From a virus: DNA of 30,374 bases. The translations under genes were made by a program, and so were the position numbers. The DNA lies in the IMG/VR virus record IMGVR_UViG_3300011115_000700, positions 1 through 30,374 of that record; one strand, 5' to 3'. The notes below the pieces were generated by a model. The model saw only the letters and a program-made list of their open reading frames with translations, did no database searches and was not told the DNA's origin. How positions within the stretch are numbered: the stretch's first letter is position 1; the number at the start of each line of letters is the position of its first letter. Of the stretch, positions 30,017-30,374 are shown in pieces.

Positions 30017-30052
30017 GACTTTCACCTTCGGCAAGCGTCCGAAGGGCGAGTC
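30017..30052 (+). terminator. Hairpin after the lysis cassette, probable terminator/attenuator
   Basis: CCTTCGG (30025-30031) pairs with CCGAAGG (30039-30045) around a 7-nt loop, and an outer GACT (30017-30020) can pair with AGTC (30049-30052). It begins two bases after the holin stop. Only a weak T-rich tail follows (TCTCACTTATT), so termination may be partial or need Rho. It divides the late operon from the next gene. Confidence 0.5.
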
Positions 30053-30064
30053 TCACTTATTGCT

Positions 30065-30374
30065 ATGTGGACGCGGGATGAGCTCCAGCAGTTACTAGAC
30101 ACTCACGGCACCTTCAACGCGATAGCTCGCGCTCAGGGAATGCCCGCGACAACCGTCCGATCTCGCGCGTCCGCGCTCGGAGTTACAAAGCCCGCGCACA
30201 TCGTTAGCCACAAAATGCGAACCGGCTTGACGATGAGCGGCGACACCGCCACCTTCGTCAGCGAACCGGCGCCGGAGCTTGGCGACATCGCAGAGATGAT
30301 CCGCGCTCGCGGCCTTGACCCGGACGAGTGGGAAGTCAAGAACGCGGGTCTGAACTGCTGGGACGCTAACGCCG
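30065..30374 (+). CDS. N-terminal part of an HTH-containing phage protein (cut by window end)
   Basis: ATG 30065; the reading frame is open to the last base (103 codons). Residues 1-42 (MWTRDELQQLLDTHGTFNAI, then GMPATTVRSRASALGV) form a homeodomain-like helix-turn-helix. Residues 75-103 contain ELGDIAEMIRARGLDPDEWE, a segment I associate with actinophage metallophosphoesterase-type proteins that carry an N-terminal HTH, but the enzymatic region would lie outside the window. The start is weakly marked: GGCGAG upstream only. DNA-binding N-terminus is supported; the enzyme identity is a guess. Confidence 0.6.
   Translation, partial: MWTRDELQQLLDTHGTFNAIARAQGMPATTVRSRASALGVTKPAHIVSHKMRTGLTMSGDTATFVSEPAPELGDIAEMIRARGLDPDEWEVKNAGLNCWDANA

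Noticed and set aside
1-30374. CRISPR array, insertion sequence or transposase
   Set aside because: No regularly spaced repeats of suitable length and no transposase-like protein or terminal inverted repeats were found.

Overview
This window is part of the genome of a tailed double-stranded DNA phage with siphovirus-type tail genes (major tail protein, assembly chaperones, tape measure of about 935 residues), or the equivalent prophage. Every supported gene reads on the + strand, genes are packed with 1-20 bp overlaps, and GTG/TTG starts are common. The host is probably a high-GC actinobacterium: the DNA is GC-rich, an mIHF-like (actinobacterial integration host factor) gene is present, and the structural genes look actinophage-like. 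No mycolyl-arabinogalactan esterase (LysB) is visible, which argues mildly against a mycolic-acid host. No DNA polymerase, helicase or recognisable immunity repressor lies in the window, so the genome continues beyond both ends. A gene is cut at each end.

Left part (1-7,021), early-type operon: small unknown proteins, a candidate recombination pair (unknown conserved protein plus PD-(D/E)XK nuclease), a winged-helix candidate, an mIHF-like protein with an extra C-terminal part, a dNMP-kinase-like protein, a secreted 3D/double-psi-barrel-like protein, an HNH nuclease, a ParB-like/plasmid-type protein and two adjacent paralogous mini-proteins.

Middle (7,018-10,561): tyrosine integrase, a replisome-organizer-like gene that carries a dense cluster of TGTCCG repeats (candidate replication origin inside the gene, lambda O style), an HTH protein, small membrane and cysteine-rich proteins, and a GIY-YIG nuclease.

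Right part (10,554-30,015), late operon: terminase small and large subunits, portal (probably starting upstream of its first conventional start codon), scaffold, major capsid protein, a tRNA-like RNA element, connector and three beta-rich structural genes (one broken by a perfect 68-bp tandem duplication), a 15-codon mini-ORF, head-tail joining proteins, minor capsid protein, tail terminator, major tail protein, tail assembly chaperone with a +1-frame extension, tape measure (interrupted by a one-base shift), two baseplate/tail-tip proteins, then lysis: an XhlA-like membrane protein, M15-type peptidase, GH25 muramidase and a second holin candidate. After a hairpin, a new HTH-containing gene starts and runs off the window.

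The most interesting items are the repeat cluster inside the replication gene, the anticodon-arm-less tRNA-like element between capsid and connector genes, the tail chaperone frameshift, the duplication-broken structural gene, the possible ATC start of the portal and the MSLLLLL mini-ORF.
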